From assembly GCA_050247435.1 (NCBI GenBank), contig JBFWUF010000025.1, positions 1 through 64,000 on the forward strand: 64,000 nt of DNA, written 5' to 3'. Source of the stretch: JAJVID01 sp050247435 (GTDB lineage Bacteria > Acidobacteriota > Blastocatellia > RBC074). This document shows, in pieces, positions 1 to 8,646 of the stretch. Below the pieces are notes generated by a model. That model made no database searches, was not told the origin of the DNA, and saw nothing but the letters and a program-made list of their open reading frames with translations. The first letter of the stretch is position 1; each line of letters opens with the position of its first letter. Made by a program: the position numbers and the translations under genes.

Positions 1-360
1 AACGTGCTTCAGGCGATGGGCGATCTGCTGATGCGTGTGGCTGATTTGTCGGGAGCGCGAGCGAGCTACGAGAAGGCGTTGCCGATCTACCGCGAGATCG
101 AAGCTCGTCTTGGCGAAGCGAACGTGCTGAAGGCGATGGGCGATCTGCTGATGCGTGTGGATGATTTGTCGGGAGCGCGAGCGAGCTACGAGAAGGCGTT
201 GCCGATCTACCGCGAGATCGAAGATCGTCTTGGCGAAGCGAACGTGCTTCAGGCGATGGGCGATCTGCTGATGCGTGTGGCTGATTTGTCGGGAGCGCGA
301 GCGAGCTACGAGAAGGCGTTGCCGATCTACCGCGAGATCGAAGCTCGTCTTGGCGAAGCG
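1..360 (+). repeat. Three tandem 120-bp coding repeats
   Basis: Units 1-120, 121-240 and 241-360. Units 1 and 3 are identical at all 120 bases; unit 2 differs at four positions (two adjacent changes near its start, one in the DLSG region, one near the end). Each unit encodes one 40-residue TPR. The array probably continues upstream of the window. Identity at synonymous sites indicates recent expansion or gene conversion. Confidence 0.95.
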
Positions 361-888
361 AACGTGCGACAAAGTCTCGGCACCTTGGCTCTGGCGGAAG
401 GGAAACCCGAAGATGCTTTCAAGCAATACCGGGATGCAATGGCGATTCAGATTGAGATCGAAAATCAGCTTGGCATCGGGGCCTGTCTGGGGTATCTGGC
501 GCGAGCGGCGGCTGATGCCGGAAATCATCCACAAGCCGTCTTGCTGTTCGAGGATTCGATCTCGCTGTTTCGCGCAATTACGGAGCGATTTGGTGAAGCG
601 TTGTCATTGCAAAGTCAGGGTGAATTGCTGTTGCGGGTAGAGGGGCTGCAAGTCGCGGGCATTGCCGCAATGTGGCAGGCGAGAGCCTTAAAGATTGCGA
701 TGTGCGATCCGAGCGTGGGGAGGCTCAATGAGCTGTTCGAGCAAATCTCCACGCAGGCGGAGAGAGATGAGGGTATGCGGGGATTGCTTGCCGCATTGCC
801 GGATCAGGCCGAATCCATTCGTCAGGAGGCGATTGCCGCGATCAGAAAGTTCATCGAATCTCAAACGGGAGAAGACGAAAACGAATGA
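1..888 (+). CDS. TPR-repeat protein, C-terminal part (5' end outside window)
   Basis: The frame is open from base 1, so the true start lies upstream. The visible 295 residues open with three nearly identical 40-residue TPR units (about residues 1-120; core GDLLMR, YEKALPIYREIE), followed by two or three degenerate units up to about residue 230 and a charged helical tail ending in GEDENE. This unit type (kinesin-light-chain-like TPR_12) is common in the C-terminal sensor region of STAND/NLR-like ATPases and of CHAT or caspase proteins, but the N-terminal domain that would decide the function is not in the window. The stop codon overlaps the start of the asparaginase gene (ATGA), so the two are probably co-translated. 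Function unknown. Confidence 0.85.
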   Translation, partial: NVLQAMGDLLMRVADLSGARASYEKALPIYREIEARLGEANVLKAMGDLLMRVDDLSGARASYEKALPIYREIEDRLGEANVLQAMGDLLMRVADLSGARASYEKALPIYREIEARLGEANVRQSLGTLALAEGKPEDAFKQYRDAMAIQIEIENQLGIGACLGYLARAAADAGNHPQAVLLFEDSISLFRAITERFGEALSLQSQGELLLRVEGLQVAGIAAMWQARALKIAMCDPSVGRLNELFEQISTQAERDEGMRGLLAALPDQAESIRQEAIAAIRKFIESQTGEDENE

Positions 889-1862
889 AGCCACGCCTCG
901 CAACATTCTTCACCGGCGGCACTATCTCGATGCGGATTGATCCGGCGACGGGCGGCGCCGTGCCCGCGCTTTCGGGCGAAGAGATCATCGCGCTGGTTCC
1001 GGGACTCGACCAATTGGCCGATTTCGATCTGATCAACTTCGCGCGGCTGCCGGGGCCGCACTGGACGCCGGGGCGGATGATGGAACTGGCTCGCGCGGTC
1101 AGGGAGAAGCTGGCTGACGAACGCATCGCGGGCGCGGTGGTCACGCACGGCACCGACACGCTGGAAGAGACGGCTTATCTGCTCGATCTGGTTTTGAACG
1201 AAGAGAAGCCGGTGGTGTTGGTCGGCGCGATGCGCAACAGCTCGGAGTTGAGTTGGGACGGGCCTGCGAATCTGCGCTCGGCTGTGCGCGTGGCGGTTGA
1301 CCCGGCGGCGCGGGCCTCCGGCGTAATCGTGGCGATGAGCGATCAGTTGATCGCCGCCGCTGAAGTCACGAAGACTCACACCGAAGCGACCGACACTTTC
1401 CAGAGCCGCGATTTCGGCCCGCTCGGATTCGTGGACAAAGACCGCGTGATCGTCGCGCGGCGGCGGCTTGAGCGCGAACACATCGCAACGAACGAAATCG
1501 TCGAGGGCGTGGACGTGATCAAGATGTACGCCGGAGCCGACGGCCGCTTCATCAATTTTGCGATTGACGACGGAGCGCGCGGGCTTGTGATCGAAGCTCT
1601 GGGTCGCGGCAACGTCACTCCGGCGGCGATGCCGGCGATAGCTCGCGCAATCGAGATGGGCATCCCGGTCGTGATCACGTCGCGTTGTCCGCGCGGGCGC
1701 GTGCTGGACACTTACGGCTACGAAGGCGCGGGAAGGCAATTGCGCAAGATGGGCGCGATCCTGGGCGGGATGCTGACCTCGGCCACGGCGCGGATCAAGC
1801 TGATGCTGGCGCTCGGCGCGGGATGGAGCGTCGAACAGATTCGTGAATCGTTTGAGAAGTAG
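885..1862 (+). CDS. L-asparaginase, cytoplasmic type
   Basis: Hydrolyses L-asparagine to aspartate and ammonia (EC 3.5.1.1). The 325 residues carry both family signatures: TGGTI with the nucleophile Thr13, and HGTDT with Thr90 and Asp91; the KTHT motif places the catalytic Lys at 163. No signal peptide is present, so it should act in the cytoplasm. Length is normal for the family. The ATG overlaps the stop of the TPR gene by four bases (ATGA), which fixes the start and implies translational coupling. Such coupling of a housekeeping-like amidase to a TPR sensor is unusual. Glutaminase activity cannot be excluded from sequence. Confidence 0.93.
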   Translation: MKPRLATFFTGGTISMRIDPATGGAVPALSGEEIIALVPGLDQLADFDLINFARLPGPHWTPGRMMELARAVREKLADERIAGAVVTHGTDTLEETAYLLDLVLNEEKPVVLVGAMRNSSELSWDGPANLRSAVRVAVDPAARASGVIVAMSDQLIAAAEVTKTHTEATDTFQSRDFGPLGFVDKDRVIVARRRLEREHIATNEIVEGVDVIKMYAGADGRFINFAIDDGARGLVIEALGRGNVTPAAMPAIARAIEMGIPVVITSRCPRGRVLDTYGYEGAGRQLRKMGAILGGMLTSATARIKLMLALGAGWSVEQIRESFEK

Positions 1863-1874
1863 CTCCTGGGCGCG

Positions 1875-1943
1875 CATCGCTTCCAGCGTGCTCGGTCTCG
1901 CCAGCCGGCCATTTGATCGAAACCAGGCATGCTGGAAGCGATG
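1875..1943 (+). promoter_or_regulatory. Long inverted repeat in the leader of the TIR/SLOG gene
   Basis: Arms 1875-1891 and 1927-1943 are 17 bp each with one mismatch, separated by 35 bases. The right arm ends 17 bases before the AAGGAG ribosome binding site of the gene at 1973. There is no T-run, so it is not a classical terminator. It could be an attenuating RNA hairpin or a protein-binding inverted repeat; this is inference. Confidence 0.5.
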
Positions 1944-1972
1944 AGTACCCAGGATTTTCAAAGGAGTTCAAA

Positions 1973-3928
1973 ATGCCTCAACACGTCTTCATCGCGATGC
2001 CCTTCGGCGAGAAAGAGGGCGTCAACTTCAACCGGGTTTACGCCGAATACATCAAGCCCGCCTTGGAGAGCGCCGGGTTCGAGGTCTTTCGCGCCGACGA
2101 GGAGAAGAGCGCTGGCAGCATCCACGAAGATATGTTTCAGGAGTTGCTGCTGGCCGACCTGGTCGTGGCCGACCTGTCGGTGGACAATCCAAACGTCTGG
2201 TACGAGCTAGGCGTCAGGCACGCGCTACGGCCTCGCGGGGTGTTGCAGGTTCAGTGCGCGCGCGATTATCTGCCGTTCGACGTTTACGGCCAGCGCACGC
2301 TGCGTTATCACGTCAAAGACGGCGCGCCCGACCCTGAGCATCTGGAAAAAGACAAACAGGCGTTGGCCGAGATGGCCGTCGCCACGGTCACTTCGTGGCG
2401 CGAGCGGAAGATCAGCCCGGTCTACAGCCTGCTGCCTTACCTGACTCCGCCCGATTGGAAGACGCTGCGGCTGGGCGGGATAAACCAATTCTGGGAGGCT
2501 TACGACCAATGGTCGCAGCGCATCAAGACGGCGCAGCGTGCCGGATGGGTGGGCAACATCGTCGCGCTGGCCAACGAGGCGCCCGCGCGCGTCCTGCAGG
2601 TCGAGGCTCATCGCACGGCGGGAAAAGCTCTGGTCAAGCTGAAACATTTCACCTTCGCGCTGGCGCAGTTCGACAAGGCGCTGGCGATCAACCCTCGGGA
2701 TTTGGAGAGCCGGCAGCAGCGGGCGATGGTGATGGGCAGGGTGGGGCGAACCGAAGAGGCGAAGGTACTGCTTGAAGAGATCATCGAGAATCATCCCGAC
2801 GACGCGGAGTCGCGCGGGTTGCTGGGGCGGTTGGAGAAGGATGAATGGGTGGCCGCGTGGCGCAAGGAAGGCTCGACGCCGGAGCAGATGATTGATGACG
2901 CGGGTTATGAGTCAGAGTTGTTGCGAAACGCGATGACGGCTTACGAAGAAGGCTTCCGCAAAGACCCGCGAAATTATTACGCCGGCGTCAACGCGCTGAC
3001 GCTCTATCACTTGTTCGCGCATTTGACTGGCGAAGAGATGAACGAGCAGGAATTGGGCGCGATGGCGGGCGGCATCCGCTGGGCCGTGAAATGCGAACTC
3101 GACAGGTTGAAGGATCAGCCGAAGGAAACTTTTTGGGCCAGGGTCACGCAGGGCGATCTGGAGACGCTGGTCGGCACGGGGGCGAGCGTCGAGAAAGCTT
3201 ACAAGGCGGCGGTGGCCGTGGCCGAAGACAACTGGTTCGCGCTCGATTCGTCGCAGCAGCAGTTGCTGTTCCTGCAACAACTCAACTTCAAACCGGAGAA
3301 CGTCGCCGCCGGGTTGAAGGTCTTTGAACGCGCGATGAGGAATCTGAAGCCCGCCTCGCGCTGGTCGCCTCGCCGCGTCTTCCTTTTCAGCGGGCACATG
3401 ATTGACGCGCCTGACCGCAAGACGCCTCGCTTCCCCGCCGGCAAAGAATCAATCGCAGCCGAGGCCATCGCGCAAAAGCTGGATGAACACAGCGCGGGAG
3501 CGGAAGATTTGGCGATATGCGGCGGGGCTTGCGGCGGCGATTTGCTATTCGCCGAAGCCTGTCTGCAACGCGGGCTGCGGTTGGAAATGCGCATCGCGTT
3601 CGACACGCCGACGTACCTGCGCAATTCGGTGAATTTCGCGGGCGACGGATGGCGCGACCGGTTTCACGCGGCGAAGGGGCACGCGAACACGGGCTTGCTG
3701 ATCATGCCGGAAGAGCTTGGGCCGGCGCCCGCCGGCGCCAATCCTTACGAGCGCAACAATCTGTGGATGCTTTACAACGCGCAGGCATACGGGCCGGAGC
3801 GGGTACATTTCATCTGCCTGTGGAATGGGCAATCGGGCGACGGGCCGGGCGGCACAAAACATATGTACGAGACGGTGAAGGAATATTTGGGCCACGCGCA
3901 TTGGATTGACACGACTAAGCTTTGGTAA
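1973..3928 (+). CDS. TIR/NDT-like + TPR-sensor + SLOG-like conflict protein
   Basis: 651 residues. Start chosen at the ATG 6 bases after AAGGAG (1961-1966); an upstream TTG at 1913 is in frame but unsupported. Residues 1-110 form a TIR / nucleoside-deoxyribosyltransferase-like Rossmann domain (FIAMPFGE at 6-13, VVADLS at 64-69, NPNVWYELG with candidate catalytic Glu78). Residues about 205-460 are TPR-like helices resembling the TPR-S / TRAFs-binding (DUF4071-type) region. Residues about 465-650 look like a SLOG Rossmann domain (FSGHMID 472-478, GGACGGD 517-523). Families of this kind occur in nucleotide-signal immune systems. The next gene carries a similar N-terminal helical sensor fused to patatin, suggesting a functional pair. 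The enzymatic substrate (NAD-like or nucleotide) is inferred, not shown. Confidence 0.72.
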   Translation: MPQHVFIAMPFGEKEGVNFNRVYAEYIKPALESAGFEVFRADEEKSAGSIHEDMFQELLLADLVVADLSVDNPNVWYELGVRHALRPRGVLQVQCARDYLPFDVYGQRTLRYHVKDGAPDPEHLEKDKQALAEMAVATVTSWRERKISPVYSLLPYLTPPDWKTLRLGGINQFWEAYDQWSQRIKTAQRAGWVGNIVALANEAPARVLQVEAHRTAGKALVKLKHFTFALAQFDKALAINPRDLESRQQRAMVMGRVGRTEEAKVLLEEIIENHPDDAESRGLLGRLEKDEWVAAWRKEGSTPEQMIDDAGYESELLRNAMTAYEEGFRKDPRNYYAGVNALTLYHLFAHLTGEEMNEQELGAMAGGIRWAVKCELDRLKDQPKETFWARVTQGDLETLVGTGASVEKAYKAAVAVAEDNWFALDSSQQQLLFLQQLNFKPENVAAGLKVFERAMRNLKPASRWSPRRVFLFSGHMIDAPDRKTPRFPAGKESIAAEAIAQKLDEHSAGAEDLAICGGACGGDLLFAEACLQRGLRLEMRIAFDTPTYLRNSVNFAGDGWRDRFHAAKGHANTGLLIMPEELGPAPAGANPYERNNLWMLYNAQAYGPERVHFICLWNGQSGDGPGGTKHMYETVKEYLGHAHWIDTTKLW

Positions 3929-4006
3929 CAATCACTAGCCACCGAAGGGTAGCCAGATATTAGCTCGCGGTGGCGCCATCCAAAGTTATCCACACAAGTC
4001 CACAAT

Positions 4007-4200
4007 GTTTTTCCCTAGCCCAGCGATTCATCGCTGGGTAGGCGGCGATGAACAATCCCCAGGGCGTTTCAACGCCCTTTCAATGGCTTTAGCCGTATAG
4101 TGGCATTCGGCTAAAGCCTGATAACAAGCCCGGTGAACCGGGCTATGGAAAATCATCCGCATCGTTACCCAGCGATGAATCGCTGGGCTAGGGAAAAACA
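4007..4200. repeat. Palindrome cluster A (REP/MITE-like hairpin array)
   Basis: Fills most of the 360-base gap 3929-4288. The outer arms 4007-4040 and 4166-4200 are inverted copies differing by one base indel. Inside are five hairpins: 4020-4037, 4061-4078, 4085-4118, 4127-4144 and 4168-4187. Four of these have a TTCA or TGAA loop but different stems. The same hairpin sequence recurs in cluster B at 42021-42040. No terminal repeats or target duplication were found for this copy. A transcript through it would be highly structured. Confidence 0.85.
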
Positions 4201-4288
4201 ACTTACGGATTTGCGTAAATACCGATGGGCGGCGCCACTGGTAATATCCACCGTCCTTCCGGGACAAAAATCAGACAGGAGATCCCCC

Positions 4289-6973
4289 ATGGCAAACAGC
4301 CACGAGAACGAGACCATAAACCTTGCCAAGAAGATCATCGCAGGCCAGGACGCGGACTTCGACGAGATGTTCGCGCTGGCCAAAAAACTGAAAGATCAGC
4401 GGGCGTTCGGTTACGCGCGAAGGATTTTGCAACGCGCGCGGCGGACGAAGCTCGAAGCCAGTGATCCAAACCATCGTTTGAAATTCGCGCAGCTACTCTC
4501 GCTCGTAACATACAAAGACCCCGATCTGCCGCCGGACGAAAAGCTTGACGACGCATTGGACATACTGCGCGAAGCTGACGATCTGCAAAACACAAAGGAT
4601 CAGGAGACGCTGGGATTGGCCGGCGCGATTCACAAACGGCGTTGGGAGAGTGACGGCCAGAAGCAGCATCTGGAGCGTTCGCTGGCTTTCTATTTGCGCG
4701 GGTATGAGCAGGGCGTCGAGGGCGATTTCGGGTACACGGGCATCAACGCCGCGTTCGTGCTCGACCTGATAGCCGATCAGGAAGAGGCGGAGGCACGGCA
4801 AGCCAACGTCAGGCTGCAAAGCACGGAGGATCGCAGGAGCAAAGCCCGCGAGATTCGCTCGAACATCGCCGCGACGTTGGAGCGAATGGCGGCGAAGGAT
4901 TCATCATTGACCCAAAAGTGGTGGTTCATCGTGACCATCGCCGAGGCTTACCTCGGACTGGAAGATTACGACCGGGCGCGAAAATGGATGAAAGAGGCGG
5001 CGGATTTGAAAGGCGTGCCCGAATGGGAGCGCGAATCAACCATCAGGCAGCTTGCGCAGTTGGCGCTCCTGCTGGACGGGCGGACGAGCGCGTATGACAA
5101 AGAACAGGAATCCGAAGCCTGGAAGGCGCTGCACGAATCACTCGAGGAAATATATGGCAAGGAACAGGACGCCGAAGTCGCCAGGCACATGGCCGAAGCC
5201 GCCTGCGCGTCGGCCTTCACGGGCAAGATCGGTCTGGCTCTATCGGGCGGCGGATTCCGCGCAGCGCTTTATCACATAGGCGCGCTGGCGAAGTTGGCGG
5301 AGTTGGACGTGTTGCGAAAAGTCGAGGCGCTCTCGTGCGTGTCGGGCGGCTCCATCGTCGGCGCGCATTATTATCTGGAAGTCCGAAAGCTGCTTGGCGA
5401 AAAGCCGGATCAGGAGATCACACGCGACGATTACATCGAGATCGTCAAACGCCTTGAGCGCGACTTTCTGACCGGAGTGCAGACGAACATCCGCACGCGC
5501 GTGCTGGCCGATCCGATTGCGAATCTGAAGATGATCTTCTCGTCGAACTTTTCGCGCACGCTGCGCGTCGGCGAGCTTTACGAAGAGAACATCTTCTCCC
5601 ACGTCAAAGACGGCGAGGGCCGCAAGCCGCGATGGTTGAACGAGCTGCTAATCTGGCCGAAAGGCGAAACCGCCAGTTTTCATCCGAAAAACGACAACTG
5701 GCGCCGCGCGGCCAAAGTCCCGATTTTGATTTTGAACGCGACGACGCTCAACACCGGCCACAACTGGCAGTTCACCGCTTCGTGGATGGGCGAGCCTCCG
5801 TCTTCGATTGATTCCGAAGTTGACGGCAATTACCGGCTGCGGCGGATGTATTACGAAGACGCGCCGGAAGGTCATAAACAGATTCGGCTCGGCCACGCGG
5901 TGGCTGCTTCTTCGTGCGTGCCTGGGCTGTTCGAGCCTTTGGCGCTGGCGAATCTTTACGAAGGGCTGGTCGTGCGGCTGGTTGACGGAGGCGTTTACGA
6001 CAATCAAGGCACGGCAAGTTTGCTGGATCAGGGTTGCAGCATCCTGCTGGTGAGCGACGCAAGCGGGCAGATGAACACCGAGGATGATCCGGGCGGCGGG
6101 CTGCTGGCCGTGCCGCTGCGAACGAACTCTGTTTTGCAGGCTCGCGTCCGCGTGGCGCAGTTCCGCGAGATGTCAGCCAAGCGCCGCTCCTCCACCCTGC
6201 GCGGGTTGATGTTCATCCACCTGAAGAAAGATTTGCAGGTCAAACCCAAAGACTGGATCAACTGCCCCGACCCGCAGGACACGGCCGATCTCGATCTGCC
6301 GCTCACAAAATACGGCATCAACAAAGAGGCCCAGGAGCGCTTGGCCGCCATTCGCACCGACCTCGATTCGTTTTCGGATGTCGAGGCGCGGTCGTTGATG
6401 GTCAGCGGCTATCGAATGACCGAATTCGAGATGAAGCGCAGTCTGCCGGAACTCGATCAATCAGAGACGGCCGCCGACTGGCAGTTCCTGAAGTTCGACG
6501 AACCGCTCGCGCGAGCCGGCGTTTCAGCGTCTATGATGAAGATGTTGTCGGTCGCCGCCGCTCTCGCGTTCAAAATCTGGATGCTTTCGCGCCCGCTGCG
6601 TGTTGTCGCAACCTCGCTGGCGGTCGTTCTGGTTGGCGCGCTTGGCTGGATTTGCTGGGAGAACTGGAACAACCCGATTGTCTCGATTGATTTTGGGAGA
6701 TTGGATGAAAGGCCGTGGCAATTGACGTGGGGATACGCCGCGCTTGCGGTAATCACGATGGCCGCGATGAGCCTGCTGCCGGCCTTCGTGCGAAACATCC
6801 TGCGTTTCGCGGATTATCGCAAGACCGCCTACGAGATCATCGTCGGCGCGGGGATGGGCATACTCGGCTGGCTCGTGGCCCAATTGCATCTGCGCGTCTT
6901 CGACAGGCTGTTTCTGTGGTGGGGCAGCCAGAAACGATTTCTCAGATCGCAAAATAAAACATCAGGTGAATGA
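4289..6973 (+). CDS. TPR-sensor + patatin-like phospholipase with C-terminal membrane segments
   Basis: 894 residues; ATG chosen 7 bases after AGGAG (4277-4281), because the 52 residues in frame upstream are encoded by palindrome cluster A and look non-genuine. Residues 1-300 are helical repeats like the TRAFs-binding / TPR-S region. Residues about 312-720 are patatin-like: oxyanion loop GGGFRA at 320-325, nucleophile Ser352 in CVSGGS, catalytic Asp566 in VDGG. Residues about 755-885 hold two or three hydrophobic segments, so the enzyme is probably anchored at the membrane, where it would cleave phospholipid acyl chains. Patatins are known effectors of anti-phage systems. It lies 360 bases after the TIR/SLOG gene on the same strand, with palindrome cluster A between them. 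Confidence 0.8.
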   Translation: MANSHENETINLAKKIIAGQDADFDEMFALAKKLKDQRAFGYARRILQRARRTKLEASDPNHRLKFAQLLSLVTYKDPDLPPDEKLDDALDILREADDLQNTKDQETLGLAGAIHKRRWESDGQKQHLERSLAFYLRGYEQGVEGDFGYTGINAAFVLDLIADQEEAEARQANVRLQSTEDRRSKAREIRSNIAATLERMAAKDSSLTQKWWFIVTIAEAYLGLEDYDRARKWMKEAADLKGVPEWERESTIRQLAQLALLLDGRTSAYDKEQESEAWKALHESLEEIYGKEQDAEVARHMAEAACASAFTGKIGLALSGGGFRAALYHIGALAKLAELDVLRKVEALSCVSGGSIVGAHYYLEVRKLLGEKPDQEITRDDYIEIVKRLERDFLTGVQTNIRTRVLADPIANLKMIFSSNFSRTLRVGELYEENIFSHVKDGEGRKPRWLNELLIWPKGETASFHPKNDNWRRAAKVPILILNATTLNTGHNWQFTASWMGEPPSSIDSEVDGNYRLRRMYYEDAPEGHKQIRLGHAVAASSCVPGLFEPLALANLYEGLVVRLVDGGVYDNQGTASLLDQGCSILLVSDASGQMNTEDDPGGGLLAVPLRTNSVLQARVRVAQFREMSAKRRSSTLRGLMFIHLKKDLQVKPKDWINCPDPQDTADLDLPLTKYGINKEAQERLAAIRTDLDSFSDVEARSLMVSGYRMTEFEMKRSLPELDQSETAADWQFLKFDEPLARAGVSASMMKMLSVAAALAFKIWMLSRPLRVVATSLAVVLVGALGWICWENWNNPIVSIDFGRLDERPWQLTWGYAALAVITMAAMSLLPAFVRNILRFADYRKTAYEIIVGAGMGILGWLVAQLHLRVFDRLFLWWGSQKRFLRSQNKTSGE

Positions 6974-6982
6974 CACGAGGAG

Positions 6983-7079
6983 TTCATTTTCCATTTTACG
7001 ATTGCCATTTGTCATCGCGGGCGTTGTCCATCTCTGGCAATGACAAATGAAAAATGACAAGCGTTAAATGGAAAATGAA
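6983..7079. repeat. Intergenic inverted repeat (TTCATTTTCC family)
   Basis: Arms 6983-7000 and 7062-7079 match at 17 of 18 positions. Related inner segments (TTGCCATTTGTCA-like and its partly rearranged complement) lie between them. It sits between the convergent patatin and SDR genes and could also end transcription. It looks like a small non-autonomous palindromic element. Confidence 0.65.
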
Positions 7080-7106
7080 AATGCCTCAAAATCTTTGCCC
7101 TGACGA

Positions 7107-7949
7107 TTAGGCCCCGGCGCGAACCATCCGCTCACTGATTTCCCACAAACGCGCGGCCACTTCACGCTCGTGAGACTGCGGGTTGGATTCTTTCTCTTTT
7201 CGATCAACGAAATATTTGCCCGTGACGCCTTCGACTTCGGGCGATGAGGCCAACCAGATGATGGTGTCGGCGCCTTTTTCCGGTGTCCGCATGAACATCG
7301 TAAGCGGGCGCACGACCAGGCCCAGCGCGCCTTTGACGTTACTGAAAATGTTTGTTCTGACCGTGCCCGGATGCATGCAGTTGGCCGTGACGCCTGTTCC
7401 TTCAAGCCTTCGCGCAAGCTCGTAGGTGAAAATTATGTTCGCCAGCTTCGACTGGCCGTAAGCGCGCCAGCCGCTGTAGCCGTTCTCCAGATTCAGATCG
7501 TCGAAGTTGATGCGACTTCCCCTGTGCGCTTCGGAAGCGACGTTGACGACGCGGGCGGGCGCGGAAGATTTCAGCAGGCCGAGCAGTTCAACAGTCAGCA
7601 TGAAATAACCCAGATGATTCACGGCGAACGTGGTTTCGTAACCGTCGGCGGTGAGCGTCCTGCCGCTGTTGTAAGCTCCGGCGTTGTTGACCAGCGCGCT
7701 CAAGCGCGGATACTTCGATTTGACTTCGGCGGCCAGCCGTCTGATCTGATTCAGTTCGGAGAAGTCGGCGATCATCAGGTCTACGTTCTCATTGCGGGTT
7801 TCATTGACGATCTCGGCGCGCGCGGCTTCGCCTTTTTCGCGGTTGCGGCAAACCATGATCACCGTCGCGCCGCCCGCCGCCAGAGCCTTCGCCGTGACTT
7901 TGCCGATGCCGGAATTGGCGCCGGTGACCAAACAGATTTTGTTGTTCAT
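7107..7949 (-). CDS. Short-chain dehydrogenase/reductase (retinol-dehydrogenase-like)
   Basis: 280 residues. Start at the ATG at 7949, giving the usual short N-terminus before the Rossmann motif; 55 upstream in-frame codons come from a repeat-rich gap and are rejected. TGANSGIG (9-16) binds NAD(P), NNAG is at 88-91, and the catalytic residues are Ser139, Tyr164 and Lys168 (YGQSK). It should oxidise or reduce a small alcohol or carbonyl in the cytoplasm; the substrate is unknown. The closest recognisable subgroup is the RDH11-14/WW-oxidoreductase-like SDRs. Convergent with the patatin gene. Confidence 0.9.
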   Translation of the reverse strand: MNNKICLVTGANSGIGKVTAKALAAGGATVIMVCRNREKGEAARAEIVNETRNENVDLMIADFSELNQIRRLAAEVKSKYPRLSALVNNAGAYNSGRTLTADGYETTFAVNHLGYFMLTVELLGLLKSSAPARVVNVASEAHRGSRINFDDLNLENGYSGWRAYGQSKLANIIFTYELARRLEGTGVTANCMHPGTVRTNIFSNVKGALGLVVRPLTMFMRTPEKGADTIIWLASSPEVEGVTGKYFVDRKEKESNPQSHEREVAARLWEISERMVRAGA

Positions 7950-8065
7950 AGTTTTTTCGGGAAGATGGATTCGATTTGACGGCCTGATGCTAAGGCGCCT
8001 CAGGTCACTTGTGAAGCGAAGATCGGAAATCACGAACAGGCGATAGCAAAAATGTAATGCTGAAT

Positions 8066-8166
8066 TCACCGCAGAGGCGCGGAGGACGCGGAGGAAACGC
8101 GGAGAGGATGCCAAAAGGCTCTCTTCCCTCTGCGAAGTCTCAGCGCTCTCTGCGCCTCTGCGGTGA
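8066..8166. repeat. Intergenic inverted repeat (CACCGCAGAGGCGC family)
   Basis: Arms 8066-8085 and 8147-8166 match over 18 of 20 bases, with internal purine-rich direct repeats (ACGCGGAG-like). This motif is, from memory, a widely scattered palindrome in soil bacteria. It occupies the gap 7950-8319 between the divergent SDR and the small gene at 8320; otherwise the gap holds only the ribosome binding site of the latter. Confidence 0.75.
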
Positions 8167-8319
8167 TGGATGTTTAGGCAACTCGCGTCATTACCTTTTG
8201 TGCGCTACTCACGAATATAAGCAATGCGCGGATTGACACTCGACCGCGTCAGGCGTTAGTTTCCGCGCCACGCGGTAAAGCTTCAGAACTACACTCATCA
8301 ACAAGGAAGGTAACCCACA

Positions 8320-8610
8320 ATGGCCGATTGGTATTTTGCCCAGACCGATCCTTCGGAGGAGTTGGCCCAGCTCCATCATTTCTCGATGAAAAAACGCCAG
8401 CCGTCGGGCGATGTCGAATTCATCATCACCGTGCGGGAGTACGTGAATCGCAATCAGCAATACATGAGGTTTTACGCCGAGGCCGACAAACAGGTGAACC
8501 AGAAAATGGCGCCATTCACCCCGTTCGGCTGGGGCGAGACGCTGCTCTCGGCGCTTTGCGAATGCAAGAAAGCTATCCAGAGTTACCCCTACGAAGGCGC
8601 CGGCGGCTAG
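8320..8610 (+). CDS. Conserved hypothetical protein, 96 aa
   Basis: Small soluble protein beginning MADWYFAQTD. AAGGAAGG lies about 10 bases before the ATG and supports the start. It has no signal peptide, membrane segment or cysteine cluster beyond CEC near residue 84. Aromatic and acidic residues are evenly spread, and it ends in GAGG. It lies 36 bases before the PQQ dehydrogenase and may be co-transcribed with it. I do not recognise a family. Confidence 0.65.
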   Translation: MADWYFAQTDPSEELAQLHHFSMKKRQPSGDVEFIITVREYVNRNQQYMRFYAEADKQVNQKMAPFTPFGWGETLLSALCECKKAIQSYPYEGAGG

Positions 8611-8646
8611 CAACTATCAACCGTTTGGCACATCGGAGACTCGAAT

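Noticed and set aside
1..360. CRISPR-like array
   Set aside because: Repeats are contiguous 120-bp coding units without spacers.
861..1961. 366-codon open frame on the minus strand
   Set aside because: Antisense to the asparaginase gene; Arg/His-rich shadow of high-G+C codon bias with no domain.
3987..3995. Perfect DnaA box TTATCCACA, possible origin
   Set aside because: Single site beside a palindrome cluster; no further boxes, no AT-rich unwinding region, no dnaA/dnaN.
4133..4288. N-terminal extension of the patatin gene
   Set aside because: The extra 52 codons are translated from palindrome cluster A; the ATG at 4289 has a good ribosome binding site.
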